NCBI RefSeq assembly: GCF_002163835.1
Contig: NZ_CP019331.1
Coordinates: forward strand, 2,641,001-2,705,000
Direction: 5' to 3'
Origin: Polaribacter sp. SA4-10
Lineage (GTDB): Bacteria; Bacteroidota; Bacteroidia; Flavobacteriales; Flavobacteriaceae
Length of the DNA: 64,000 nucleotides
A model generated the notes under the pieces. The model did not search any database, was not told the DNA's origin, and worked only from the letters and a program-made list of their open reading frames with translations. The position numbers and the translations under genes are program-made. Shown one piece after another: positions 7,855 to 16,900 of this stretch (the first letter of the stretch is position 1; the number at the start of each line of letters is the position of its first letter).

Positions 7855-9707
7855 TCGTCTAGTTTCATAGAAAGCTCTAACCAACGTTCCTCTTTTTGTT
7901 CTAATTCTGATATGGTTTTTTCTAATTCTTTAGATTTTTCTGCAATGTTTTCTGGCTCAATTTCTACATTTAAAAACTGAGTTTCAATTGTAAGTTTTCT
8001 TTTTTGAAGCCTTACAATTTCTGATTCTAAAGAACCAAATTCTCTTTTTTCATTAAAAGTTAAGGCGTTTTTCACTTCTTTCTTCTCCACCTTTTCTATC
8101 GTTTTTTTTGTAGCTAATTCCTTTGGAGCAGAACCTTCATAGGCTCTAAAATCTGAGTAGTTACCTGGAAAATTCTCAACAACTCCTTCTCCTCTAAAAA
8201 CAAATAATGCATCAACAATTTTATCCATAAAATACCTGTCATGAGAAACAACTAATAAGTTTCCTGGGTAATCTAATAAGAAGTTTTCTAATACATTAAG
8301 CGTAACAACATCTAAATCATTTGTTGGCTCATCTAAGATTAAGAAATTCGGATTTTGTATTAAAACAGCACATAAATACAAACGTTTTTGTTCTCCTCCA
8401 GATAGTTTTTCTACAAAATCATATTGTTTTTTCTTATCAAACAAAAAGCGTTCTAACAATTGTGAAGCAGAAATTTTTCTACCTTTAGAAAGCGGAATGA
8501 ATTCTCCAAATTCTTTAACAACTTCAATTACTTTTTGTCCTTCTTTAATTACAATTCCAGCTTGCGTATAATACCCGTATTTTACTGTTTCACCTAAAAC
8601 AACTTTACCAGAATCTGGTGGCGCTGTTTCTGTAATAATATTTAAAAAAGAGGATTTACCTGTTCCGTTTTTACCAATAATACCAAGACGTTCACCACGT
8701 TTAAAAATGTAATCAAACCCATCTAATATTTTTTTATCACCAAAAGATTTATACACTTTATGAAGTTCTAGAATTTTACTTCCTAAACGTTCCATGTTAA
8801 TTTCTAATTGAACTTCATGATCTTTTCTACGTTGATGTGCTTTTTCTTTAATTTGATAAAAATCATCTGTTCTAGACTTCGATTTTGTAGTTCTTGCTTT
8901 TGGTTGCTTTCGCATCCATTCTAACTCTTTTTTAAATAAACTCTTCGCTTTGCCTAAATTGGTAGATTCTAATGCTAAACGTTCTTCTTTGTTTTGTAAA
9001 TAGTAAGAATAATTTCCTTTGTATTTATATATTTTTCCTTGGTCTAATTCTAAAATTTCATTACAAACACGTTCTAAGAAGTAACGATCATGCGTTACCA
9101 TAAAAAGGGTGATTTTTTCTTTCGCAAAAAATGCTTCTAACCATTCGATCATTTCTAAATCTAAATGATTTGTAGGTTCATCTAAAATTAATAAATCTGG
9201 TTTATTTATAAGTACTATTGCTAAAGAAAGACGTTTTTTTTGTCCACCAGAAAGTGCGCCAACTTTTAGTGTTAAATCTTCTAATTTAAGTTTAGATAAA
9301 ATTTGTCTGTATTGAGTTTCAAAATCCCAAGCATTGTATTGTTCCATTAACTCAAAAGCATCTTGGTAAGCATCTGCGTTTTCAGGATTTTTTAGTGCAT
9401 TTTCATATTGATTTACAATAGAAAGAATCTTGTTATCAGTAGCAAAAATAGTTTCCTCAATAGTTAATTTAGGATCTAATTCTGCGTTTTGAGCTAAATA
9501 GGCAACAGAAATCCCTTTTCTACACACAACTTGTCCATTATCAGGCGTGTCTAAACCTGCAATAATGTTTAGGATTGATGTTTTCCCACTTCCGTTTTTA
9601 GCTACAAAAGCAACTTTCTGATCTTTATTAATTCCAAAGGATATATCTTCAAATAAGACATGTTCTCCATAAGATTTAGAAATATTTTCTACTGATAAAT
9701 AATTCAC
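7851..9707 (-). CDS. ABC-F family ATPase (Uup/Ydi-type)
   Basis: A 618-residue soluble protein with two ATP-binding cassettes and no membrane part, typical of ABC-F ribosome-associated factors. Walker A motifs are AKNGSGKTS (about 36-44) and GKNGTGKSS; signatures are LSGGQKKRLSLA and LSGGEQKRLYLC; Walker B motifs are LLILDEPTNHLDL and FLILDEPTNDLDV. The inter-domain linker and the C-terminal charged coiled coil (about 545-618) resemble Uup. Such proteins act at the ribosomal E site or on branched DNA; which applies here cannot be decided. The start codon is GTG at 9707. A hairpin ends about 25 bases upstream of it, inside a duplicated intergenic unit, which may matter for regulation. Confidence 0.92.
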   Translation of the reverse strand: MNYLSVENISKSYGEHVLFEDISFGINKDQKVAFVAKNGSGKTSILNIIAGLDTPDNGQVVCRKGISVAYLAQNAELDPKLTIEETIFATDNKILSIVNQYENALKNPENADAYQDAFELMEQYNAWDFETQYRQILSKLKLEDLTLKVGALSGGQKKRLSLAIVLINKPDLLILDEPTNHLDLEMIEWLEAFFAKEKITLFMVTHDRYFLERVCNEILELDQGKIYKYKGNYSYYLQNKEERLALESTNLGKAKSLFKKELEWMRKQPKARTTKSKSRTDDFYQIKEKAHQRRKDHEVQLEINMERLGSKILELHKVYKSFGDKKILDGFDYIFKRGERLGIIGKNGTGKSSFLNIITETAPPDSGKVVLGETVKYGYYTQAGIVIKEGQKVIEVVKEFGEFIPLSKGRKISASQLLERFLFDKKKQYDFVEKLSGGEQKRLYLCAVLIQNPNFLILDEPTNDLDVVTLNVLENFLLDYPGNLLVVSHDRYFMDKIVDALFVFRGEGVVENFPGNYSDFRAYEGSAPKELATKKTIEKVEKKEVKNALTFNEKREFGSLESEIVRLQKRKLTIETQFLNVEIEPENIAEKSKELEKTISELEQKEERWLELSMKLDD

Positions 9708-9731
9708 AAGTTATATTTTTTGCAAAGAAAC

Positions 9732-9861
9732 AAAAAACCCAAGCGTTAACTTGGTTTTTTGATAATCATTTAATTTAATAGGAGGTTTCTTATGGGGATC
9801 AAATTAAATGACTTCATGATATTGTGAATAGAAGCAGCTATCTATCACTGATAACTATGAG
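9732..9861. repeat. Intergenic repeat unit, copy 1, with terminator-like hairpin
   Basis: The unit opens with a hairpin (CCAAG / CTTGG flanked by A6 and T6, 9732-9760) followed by about 100 bases that recur, diverged, in copy 2 one period (159 bp) later. Shared blocks include TTTAATTT-like and AATTAAA segments and an ATCACT...ACT.TGAG end. No conserved reading frame was found. The hairpin is A/T symmetric, so it could stop transcription on either strand. Confidence 0.65.
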
Positions 9862-9890
9862 ATAACTGGGGTAAACAGTTAAGAGGAATA

Positions 9891-10022
9891 AAAAAACCAA
9901 ACGTTAGCTTGGTTTTTTGAGAGTAATTCAATTTATCAGGTGGGTTTATTAGGAGAATATAAAATTAAACTACTTAACGAAATTGTAAATAAAAGTAGGT
10001 GTAAATCACTAAAAACTGTGAG
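9891..10022. repeat. Intergenic repeat unit, copy 2, with terminator-like hairpin
   Basis: The second copy of the unit begins with the hairpin AACCAAACGTTAGCTTGGTT in an A7/T6 context (9891-9919) and ends near 10022. It lies between the divergent ABC-F gene and the nucleotidyltransferase gene. Neither flanking gene needs a terminator at this place. Confidence 0.65.
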
Positions 10023-10124
10023 CTTTAATTTATAAACTTTTGAGTTTCTTTTAGATAAGAGCACTCTTTCAGAATCTTTTTATTAATAGTATATTGCATC
10101 CAATAATATTGATAAAAGAAAAAT

Positions 10125-11141
10125 ATGAAAATTATAGTACCAATGGCAGGAATTGGGTCTCGTTTAAGACCTCATACGTTAACAATTCCTAAGCCACTAA
10201 CAGTTATTGCAGGGAAACCAATTGTACAACGTTTAGTAGAAGATATTACTTCTGTTGTAAATCAAAAAATAGATGAAATTGCTTTTATTATTGGGCCAGC
10301 TGCAAAAGGGTTTCCTTCAAATACAACAGAAAAATTATTACAAATAGCAAAAGAATTAGGCGCTAAAGGGTCAGTATATGTTCAAGAAGAAGCTTTAGGA
10401 ACTGCCCATGCTATTTATTGCGCAAAAGAATCTTTAAGCGGACCTTGTGTTGTTGCTTTTGCAGATACTTTATTTAAAGCGGATTTTACATTAGATGCAA
10501 ATGCAGATGGCGCAATTTGGGTAAAAAAAGTAGCCGATCCTAGTGCTTTTGGCGTTGTGAAACTGAAAGATGGGTATATTACAGACTTTGTAGAAAAACC
10601 TAAAGATTTTGTTTCAGATTTAGCTATTATTGGTATTTATTACTTTAAAGATGGAGATAAAGTACGTGAAGAAATTAAGTATTTAATTGATAATGATTTA
10701 AAGGAACATGGAGAATATCAACTTACCAATGTTTTAGAATCTTTAAAACAACAGGGAGCTAAATTTATTCCTGGAACTGTAGATGCTTGGATGGATTGTG
10801 GTAAAAAAGACCCAACTGTTGATACAAATAAACAGGTATTAGGTTTTGAGAAAGAAGCAGGTAATAATTTAGTTTCTGAAGATGTTATTTTAGAAAATTC
10901 AGAAATTATTCAACCCTGTTTTGTTGGGAAAAATGTAGTGTTGAAAAACACTAAAATTGGACCTTTTGTTTCTATTGGAGAAAATAGTATAGTAGAAAAT
11001 TCAACAATTGTAAATTCTTTAATTCAATCTAATGTAACAATTTCTAATGCAAATTTAGACAATGCAATGATTGGTAATCATGCTACATATAATGGAGATT
11101 ATACTTCTGTCAGTATAGGTGATTATACAGAGTTAACTTAA
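10125..11141 (+). CDS. Sugar-phosphate nucleotidyltransferase
   Basis: A 338-residue NDP-sugar pyrophosphorylase that would make an activated sugar from NTP and a sugar-1-phosphate in the cytosol. The N-terminal catalytic domain carries the signature MAGIGSRLRPHTLTIPKPLTVIAGKPI (about 8-34), the uridine/thymidine-binding EEALGTAHAI and the metal-binding FADTLF. The C-terminal 80 residues form a left-handed beta-helix of hexapeptide repeats (VILENSEIIQPCFVG, VVLKNTKIGPFVSIG). It resembles RmlA/GlmU-type enzymes; the sugar is not determined. It is the first gene of a tight four-gene group, the next ATG starting directly after its stop. Confidence 0.9.
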   Translation: MKIIVPMAGIGSRLRPHTLTIPKPLTVIAGKPIVQRLVEDITSVVNQKIDEIAFIIGPAAKGFPSNTTEKLLQIAKELGAKGSVYVQEEALGTAHAIYCAKESLSGPCVVAFADTLFKADFTLDANADGAIWVKKVADPSAFGVVKLKDGYITDFVEKPKDFVSDLAIIGIYYFKDGDKVREEIKYLIDNDLKEHGEYQLTNVLESLKQQGAKFIPGTVDAWMDCGKKDPTVDTNKQVLGFEKEAGNNLVSEDVILENSEIIQPCFVGKNVVLKNTKIGPFVSIGENSIVENSTIVNSLIQSNVTISNANLDNAMIGNHATYNGDYTSVSIGDYTELT

Positions 11142-12113
11142 ATGATATTTAGAATAAAGTTACAAGAAGAAAGAAAAAAGGCGCAATTTGATTATTTTAA
11201 GTTGGTTCTTTTCTTTCTTCTTTTTTCTTTAAACACTTTTTCACAAGATAGTATTCCTGCTGCAAAAGATCTAACTGAAGATAAAGAGTTAAATTTTCAG
11301 CAGTTTTTTTTTAAAGCGTTGTCTCAAAAATCTATTGGAAATTATCAAAAAGCAATAGAAAATTTAGAAAGTTGTAATCAGATTTTATCAAATGAAATTT
11401 CTGTTTATTTTGAGTTTTCTAAAAATTACTTATTACTTAATAATACATTATTAGCTAAAGAATATATAGATAGAGCTTTAGAAAAAGATACTAGTAATCT
11501 TTGGATGCTAAAACACTTAGTGAAAATTTATACTAAAGATAAAAATTTTTCTGAAGCAATAAAAGTTCAGCAAAAAGTTGTTACTATTAACCCAAAAGAA
11601 AGAGAATTATTGGTAGGTTTGTTTTTTTACAATAAAGAACATGAAAAAGCGATTTCTTTAATGCACCTTATAGAGAAGGATAATGGTTTGTCTGCTGAGT
11701 TAAAACGTTTAAAAAGACAATTAGAAAAACGTAAAGAAGTTGTTAAACCCTCTGATGAAAGGAGTGATATTACTTCACTTATAAAACAATTTAATTCTGA
11801 TAAATCATATAAAATATTAAAAAAAATTCTGCAAAAATCTATTGATAGTACTTCCGTTTTACTAAAATATAGTGATGAAGGAATTGCACTTTTTCCAGCG
11901 CAACCTTATATGTATTTAATGAAAGCAAGAGCATTTAATAATCAGAAATTATATAAAAAAGCGTTAACTATTTTACAGAATGGTATTGATTTTGTTATAG
12001 AAGATAGAATGGAATCTGATTTTTACAAAGAAATGGCAACTTCTTATAATGGTTTAGGTAATTTGATAGAAGAAAAAAAATACTTAGAAAAGTCTAAAAA
12101 GATAAAAAGCTAA
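11142..12113 (+). CDS. TPR-repeat protein, exported
   Basis: A 323-residue protein with a hydrophobic N-terminal segment (FKLVLFFLLFSLNTFSQ, about 20-36) ending in a signal-peptidase-like SQ|D, after a short charged lead. The rest is helical repeats of TPR type (KALSQKSIGNYQKAIENLESC, YFEFSKNYLLLNNTLLAKEYIDRALE, LVKIYTKDKNFSEAIKVQQKVV, ATSYNGLGNLIEEKKYLEKS). It is likely periplasmic and works by protein contacts. Its ATG follows the nucleotidyltransferase stop without a gap, and the DUF4292 lipoprotein gene follows after one base, so the three are translated from one mRNA. Its partner may be one of the two envelope proteins downstream (inference). Confidence 0.8.
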   Translation: MIFRIKLQEERKKAQFDYFKLVLFFLLFSLNTFSQDSIPAAKDLTEDKELNFQQFFFKALSQKSIGNYQKAIENLESCNQILSNEISVYFEFSKNYLLLNNTLLAKEYIDRALEKDTSNLWMLKHLVKIYTKDKNFSEAIKVQQKVVTINPKERELLVGLFFYNKEHEKAISLMHLIEKDNGLSAELKRLKRQLEKRKEVVKPSDERSDITSLIKQFNSDKSYKILKKILQKSIDSTSVLLKYSDEGIALFPAQPYMYLMKARAFNNQKLYKKALTILQNGIDFVIEDRMESDFYKEMATSYNGLGNLIEEKKYLEKSKKIKS

Positions 12114-12114
12114 C

Positions 12115-12885
12115 ATGAAGTTTATAAAATATTTACTTGTTTTTTCTTTAATTTTTGTTTCCTGTAAAACAAAAAAAAATATGATGAGCACAAATGTTAT
12201 TGCCAAAGAAATGGGGGCAAAAAAAGTAATAAGAAAACATGTTTCTGCAAATTTTAATAAAAAAACTGTAGACGCAAAATTAAAAGCAAATTTTAATAAC
12301 GGCAAGATTAAGCAGAGTATTTCTGTAAGTATGAAAATTAAAAAGGATGAGGTAATTTGGCTTAAAGGAACTAAGTTTATAACTATTTTTAAAGCAAAAA
12401 TAACTCCAAATTCTGTACGTTTTTATTCACCTTATGCTAAGAATTATTTTGAAGGAGATTTTTCTATGTTAGAAAAGCTGTTAGGTACAGATATTAACTT
12501 TCTACAGCTTCAAAACTTATTATTAGGGCAGTCTATGATGAATCTAAAAGAAGAAAAACAGGAGGTAACAATAATAGATAATTCTTATGTTTTGTCTCCA
12601 GAAGTTCAAGCAGATTTATTTGATATTTTCTTTGCTGTAAATCCTTCGCATTATAAATTAGATAAACAATCTGTTGTAAACAATGCTAAAAACCAACGAT
12701 TAGATGTTTTTTATCCATCGTATACATTGATTAATGATGAGTTGTTTCCTTCAGAAATAAAGATAAAAGCAAAACAAGCAAGTAAGTTTACTAATATAGA
12801 TTTTATTCTAAAATCTGTTGAATTTGATACAGATTTAAACATGTCATTTTCTATACCAAAAGGTTATAAACGTATAAATTTATAG
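12115..12885 (+). CDS. DUF4292 lipoprotein
   Basis: A 256-residue putative lipoprotein with lipobox FVSCKTKKN (Cys about 17) after a short hydrophobic leader. The body fits DUF4292: a positively charged beta-rich protein with IKQSISVSMKIKKDEVIWLKGTKF and the ending LNMSFSIPKGYKRI. The family resembles LolA/LolB-like half-barrels, so a lipid or lipoprotein carrier role is possible but unproven. The stop codon overlaps the GTG start of the EnvC-like gene by one base. Confidence 0.85.
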   Translation: MKFIKYLLVFSLIFVSCKTKKNMMSTNVIAKEMGAKKVIRKHVSANFNKKTVDAKLKANFNNGKIKQSISVSMKIKKDEVIWLKGTKFITIFKAKITPNSVRFYSPYAKNYFEGDFSMLEKLLGTDINFLQLQNLLLGQSMMNLKEEKQEVTIIDNSYVLSPEVQADLFDIFFAVNPSHYKLDKQSVVNNAKNQRLDVFYPSYTLINDELFPSEIKIKAKQASKFTNIDFILKSVEFDTDLNMSFSIPKGYKRINL

Positions 12886-14150
12886 TGATAAAAGCAAGAT
12901 TTTATATATCAATTTTTCTTATTTTAATAAGCTCTTTTTCTGTTTTAGGACAAACAAGAAAGCAGCTAGAAATTCAACGAAAAAAATTAAAGAAAGAAAT
13001 TGTACAAGTAAATAGATTGCTTTTTGATCAAAAGAAGAAAGAAAAAAATGCTTTAGAAGATTTAAAAGATCTTAATCAAAAAATAAATGTTAGAAGTAAA
13101 TTGATTAATACAATTAATTTAGAAGCTAAAATTTTATCAAAAGAGATAAGAGTAAATGAGAAGAAGTTAGAAAATCTTAATAAAAATTTAGAAGCTTTAA
13201 AAGCAGATTATGCAGATATGATTTTTAAGTCATACAAAAGTAAATCGCAACAAAGTAGAACTATGTTTTTGTTGTCTTCACAAAATTTTCATCAAGCATA
13301 TAAAAGATTAGAGTACATGAAGCAGTACACTTCTTTTAGAAAAAAGCAAGGAGAAGAAATACTTGTACAAACAGATTTAGTTACAAAAATGAATGATTCT
13401 TTGTTGTTTCAAAAACAAGTAAAAGATACATTAATTTTATCTGAACAAGATGAAAAATTAAAAATTGAAACTGATAAAAAAAGCAAGGAATCATTAATTT
13501 CTAAGATAAAAAAGAAAGAAAGTAAGTATAAAAAAGACTTGCAAAATAAAATTTCTGAAGAGAAGAAGGTTGCTAGTAAGATTGATAAAATTATACGTGA
13601 AGCTATTGCTAGAGCAAATAGAATAGCACTGGAAAAAGCAAAGGCAGAAGCTAAATTAAAGACAAAGTCTAGCTATAAACCTAAGCTTGTTAAGAAAAAC
13701 GAGTTTATTTTAAGTCCAGAAGCAAAAGCTTTAGCGTTAAAATTTGAACAAAATAAAACGAAGTTGCCTTGGCCTGTAAAAGAAGGTTTGGTTACTAGAA
13801 GATTTGGGGTTCAACCACATCCAACAATTGGTGGAATAACAGTAAATAGTACAGGTTTGCATATAAATACTAGTGCAGGAGCTATAGCAGAATGTGTTTT
13901 TAATGGAAAAGTTTTGGCGATTCAATTAACCTCAGAAGGAAGAAAGAATGTTTTAGTGCAACATGGTAACTATATTACTGCGTATAATAATTTACAAAAT
14001 TCGTATGTAAAAACGGGAGATGAAATTGTCACAGGTCAAAATATTGGAAAAATTTTCACGGATAAAGTTTCAGGAAAAACAAAACTAATTTTTGTATTAT
14101 TTAAAAACACTACACGTTTAAATCCTTCTTCTTGGATTTTAAAACGATAG
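12885..14150 (+). CDS. EnvC-like murein hydrolase activator with degenerate M23 domain
   Basis: A 421-residue periplasmic protein. The signal peptide (FYISIFLILISSFSVLGQ) is followed by a long coiled coil (about 24-250, very rich in Lys/Glu) and a C-terminal LytM/M23 fold (about 290-421; LPWPVKEGLVTRRFGVQPHP). The zinc ligands of active M23 enzymes are lost: the HxGxD position reads STGLH and the HxH position reads LIFVL, although VQHGNYITAYNNL is kept. This pattern is that of EnvC-type activators, which switch on cell-division amidases instead of cutting peptidoglycan themselves. The start is GTG, overlapping the previous stop. Co-occurrence with the TPR and DUF4292 proteins suggests an envelope/division operon. 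Confidence 0.87.
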   Translation: MIKARFYISIFLILISSFSVLGQTRKQLEIQRKKLKKEIVQVNRLLFDQKKKEKNALEDLKDLNQKINVRSKLINTINLEAKILSKEIRVNEKKLENLNKNLEALKADYADMIFKSYKSKSQQSRTMFLLSSQNFHQAYKRLEYMKQYTSFRKKQGEEILVQTDLVTKMNDSLLFQKQVKDTLILSEQDEKLKIETDKKSKESLISKIKKKESKYKKDLQNKISEEKKVASKIDKIIREAIARANRIALEKAKAEAKLKTKSSYKPKLVKKNEFILSPEAKALALKFEQNKTKLPWPVKEGLVTRRFGVQPHPTIGGITVNSTGLHINTSAGAIAECVFNGKVLAIQLTSEGRKNVLVQHGNYITAYNNLQNSYVKTGDEIVTGQNIGKIFTDKVSGKTKLIFVLFKNTTRLNPSSWILKR

Positions 14151-15740
14151 TTATCTCTTCATCACTTTCTTTATAATATTCTTACTTGTTATAGCAGAAG
14201 TAGTAATAACGCCAGAAAATAAAGCAGCAGCAACTCCTGCTGTTACAATATCTTGGCCTGTAAGGTAAAAGTTTTTAATTGGTGTTCTTGGTTTCAAGAA
14301 ACGTTGCCTAAAACGTTTAGGAGTATGGTCTAAGCCATAAATTTCTCCTTCATCATAGTTGATAAAATGCTTTGTAGTTAGAGGTGTAGAAAGTTCATAA
14401 TGTTCAATTTTTCCTTTTGCCTGTGGTATGTGCTTGTATAAAACCTCTAACAAACGATTCGCTATTTTTTCTTTTAATTCGTTATACTCCTCACCGCGTT
14501 TCATCCATCGAGTTCCATCCCAATTTTCGAAACCATCATAAGGCAATAATGTTATAATATCTATAGTGCTTTTTCCTGGGTATCTGTTAGACCAATCTGG
14601 ATCTTTTGCAGAAGGGAAAGAAATATATACAACAGGAAAATCTGAGTTAACATCTTTTAAGTAGTTGTCTATAGCTGTATCGTGTTCTATTTTATCTGGA
14701 TAAATCCAATAGTTAGTTTTCGGTAAATTTAATTCTTCTGGAGACCCATCAAGACCGATATACAAACAGGCATGTGAAACAGCTCTTTTTACAGATTGTA
14801 GTTGTTGTTTTAGTTGATGTGTTTCTGCAGTTTCAGTTGGAATTAATTTGTTATAGGTAGTCATAATTCCAGCTCCGGAAATAATATTTTTTGCATAAAA
14901 CACTTTTCCGTCTTTCATTTTTACTCCAATAGCTTTATTTTTTTTTATAATGATTTCATCAACTTCTGCACTTATTAAAATAGTTCCTCCAGCTTTTTCT
15001 ATTACAGTATCTATGTGTTTTGCTATTTCTGATGATCCTCCAATAGGAAAACTACCCCCAGCAAAATAATGTTTAGCTACCGCTGCATGCATTACAAAAC
15101 TACTCTGTTTTGGAGGTAAACCATAATCACCATATTGGCCAGAAAGAACTTTTATTAATTCTTTGTTTTTTGTGATTGAACTTAAAACTTCATAAGTAGT
15201 TTTATCAGAAAACTTATAAAAGGGTTCACGCATTTTTCTTCCAATAATTTTACTTAATAATGGAGATAATGCTTTGTCCATGTAAAATTTTTGACTCGTT
15301 TTTATGGCTTTAAAAACTAAATTTACGTACTCATCAATTGCATTTTTTTCATCAGGAAAATAAGAAAGGATTTTGTCTTTAAAGTTTTGGACTCCTTTAA
15401 CAAAATCATATTCTTTATTACCGATTATAATTTTGTCATATACATCACCCATATCTGCCCATTTTAATTTGGCATCTGTAATGTAATCAAAGAGCTTTTT
15501 TATAACAGAGTTTTCTCTTTGTACTTCTCCTATATAATGAATACCAACATCCCATTCAAAACCTTTACGCTTAAAAACATGAGTGAAGCCTCCAGCAGTA
15601 TAATGGCGCTCTAAAACTAAAATTTTCTGACCTTCTTTTGCTAGAATTGCAGCAGTTGTAAGACTTCCCATTCCAGAACCAATAATAATGGAATCGTAAT
15701 TTTCTGCTAAAGTTGGGTTTTTCTTGTAAGATTGTATCAT
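14151..15740 (-). CDS. FAD-dependent oxidoreductase (retinol saturase / CrtI-like)
   Basis: A 529-residue flavoprotein. The dinucleotide-binding motif SIIIGSGMGSLTTAAILAKEG (about 18-38) with the following E44 (VLERHYTAGG) and the C-terminal FYLTGQDIVTAGVAAALFSG define the phytoene desaturase / all-trans-retinol 13,14-reductase family. The central VMHAAVAKHYFAGGSFPIGGSSEIAKHI is typical of the retinol-saturase branch. It probably acts on a polyene or isoprenoid lipid; proteorhodopsin or carotenoid genes are not in the window, so the substrate is unknown. It is convergent with the EnvC-like gene, whose stop is adjacent. Confidence 0.85.
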   Translation of the reverse strand: MIQSYKKNPTLAENYDSIIIGSGMGSLTTAAILAKEGQKILVLERHYTAGGFTHVFKRKGFEWDVGIHYIGEVQRENSVIKKLFDYITDAKLKWADMGDVYDKIIIGNKEYDFVKGVQNFKDKILSYFPDEKNAIDEYVNLVFKAIKTSQKFYMDKALSPLLSKIIGRKMREPFYKFSDKTTYEVLSSITKNKELIKVLSGQYGDYGLPPKQSSFVMHAAVAKHYFAGGSFPIGGSSEIAKHIDTVIEKAGGTILISAEVDEIIIKKNKAIGVKMKDGKVFYAKNIISGAGIMTTYNKLIPTETAETHQLKQQLQSVKRAVSHACLYIGLDGSPEELNLPKTNYWIYPDKIEHDTAIDNYLKDVNSDFPVVYISFPSAKDPDWSNRYPGKSTIDIITLLPYDGFENWDGTRWMKRGEEYNELKEKIANRLLEVLYKHIPQAKGKIEHYELSTPLTTKHFINYDEGEIYGLDHTPKRFRQRFLKPRTPIKNFYLTGQDIVTAGVAAALFSGVITTSAITSKNIIKKVMKR

Positions 15741-15798
15741 AAAATTAATTGTAAAAAGCGTACTTGCTAATATACAACCTATATTTTATGAATATTTC

Positions 15799-16299
15799 TT
15801 AATTTGGTTGCGGAAAATATTTTATATTTTTTTGAAGAATAATAGCATTAGGTAATGTTATTAATTCTTTTTCTGGTGTTCTTAAAGTGATGAAAAAAGC
15901 ACCAATATCTCTAATTTCTCCAGTAATATTATTGTCTTTTTCCATAATTGTTATGGTGTCTCCAATTTTTACTGGGTAATTTATAAATAAAATAATACCA
16001 GCTGTTATATTTGAAAGTATAGACCATTGTGCAAAAAAAGCAATTCCTAAAATGGTTAAAAAAGAAGAAATATAGACCAGTAATTGTTTCTCATCAACTC
16101 CCCAAATAAAAGAAACAACTACAATTAATGTAATATAAATTAGAATTGTAATTATTTTATTTGTTACTGCAATCCTTGCTTTTTGAAACCCAAATTTTGT
16201 CTGAATTTTTTTTAAAGAATTAGTAATTAATAGTCGAATAAAAAAAGCAATTACAAATATTGCAATTGAGTATATTATTTTATATTTAAAAATTTCCAT
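15799..16299 (-). CDS. Small MscS-type mechanosensitive channel
   Basis: A 166-residue protein with three hydrophobic helices and a short MscS beta domain (VKIGDTITIMEKDNNITGEIRDIGAFFITLRTPEKELITLPNAIIL). The pore-lining helix region reads FLTILGIAFFAQWSILSNITAGI. It lacks the C-terminal cytoplasmic cage of full MscS (about 286 residues in E. coli). The domain is enough for membrane insertion, and gating by tension is plausible. The gene lies 11 bases downstream of the thioesterase gene on the same strand. Confidence 0.85.
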   Translation of the reverse strand: MEIFKYKIIYSIAIFVIAFFIRLLITNSLKKIQTKFGFQKARIAVTNKIITILIYITLIVVVSFIWGVDEKQLLVYISSFLTILGIAFFAQWSILSNITAGIILFINYPVKIGDTITIMEKDNNITGEIRDIGAFFITLRTPEKELITLPNAIILQKNIKYFPQPN

Positions 16300-16310
16300 A
16301 AAAATATAAT

Positions 16311-16820
16311 TTATTTAAATAAAGCTTTTAAAGCAGTTGCTTCATTAGGGTTTAATCTACCTGCTAATACTAGGCTTAATTGTTTACGTCTTAATGCTCC
16401 TTCAAAACGTTCTTTTTCTAAAGTAGTCTCTGGTTCTAGTTTAGCTATTTCAACAGGTTTTCCTGTTTCATCAACAGCTACAAAAGTATAAATTCCTTCA
16501 TTTACTTTTGTTTTTTGACCAGATTGTCTGTCTTCTATCCAAACATCAACATAGATTTCCATTGAAGATTTAAATGCTCTAGAAACTTTAGCTTCTACAG
16601 TTACAACACTACCTACAGGAACGGCTTTTGTAAATGCAACATGATTTACAGATGCCGTTACAACAATTCTTCTAGAATGTCTTCTTGCAGCAATACTGCA
16701 TGCTCTGTCCATTCTTGCAAGTAATTCTCCACCAAAAAGATTGTCTAAATAATTGGTTTCTCCAGGTAGAACTAAATCAGTAAGTATCGTTAAAGATTCT
16801 TTGGGTGTTTTTGCTTCCAT
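16311..16820 (-). CDS. Acyl-CoA thioesterase (hotdog fold, YciA/BFIT type)
   Basis: A 169-residue hotdog thioesterase that hydrolyses acyl-CoA to free acid and CoA. Seen: NYLDNLFGGELLARMDRACSIAARRHSRR, with the conserved GG and D of the catalytic helix, then VTASVNHVAFTKAVPVGSVVTVEAKV and a late NEGIYTFVAVDETGKPV. I prefer the ATG at 16820 (MEAKTPKESL) over the TTG one codon earlier; a TATCTTTG -7 element on the minus strand (16837-16844) supports a transcript starting just upstream. Confidence 0.9.
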   Translation of the reverse strand: MEAKTPKESLTILTDLVLPGETNYLDNLFGGELLARMDRACSIAARRHSRRIVVTASVNHVAFTKAVPVGSVVTVEAKVSRAFKSSMEIYVDVWIEDRQSGQKTKVNEGIYTFVAVDETGKPVEIAKLEPETTLEKERFEGALRRKQLSLVLAGRLNPNEATALKALFK

Positions 16821-16900
16821 CAAAAAGTAATTTCTGCAAAGATACTAATCACTATATTAAAAGTAAGGTTAAAATATAGAAAGAAAAGAGGAGGTTAATC

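Noticed and set aside
9780..9827. AGGAGG followed by an ATG and 11 codons in the intergenic repeat, looking like a leader peptide
   Set aside because: Copy 2 of the unit has no ATG at the matching place and does not keep the codons, and the ribosome site would be unusual for this phylum.
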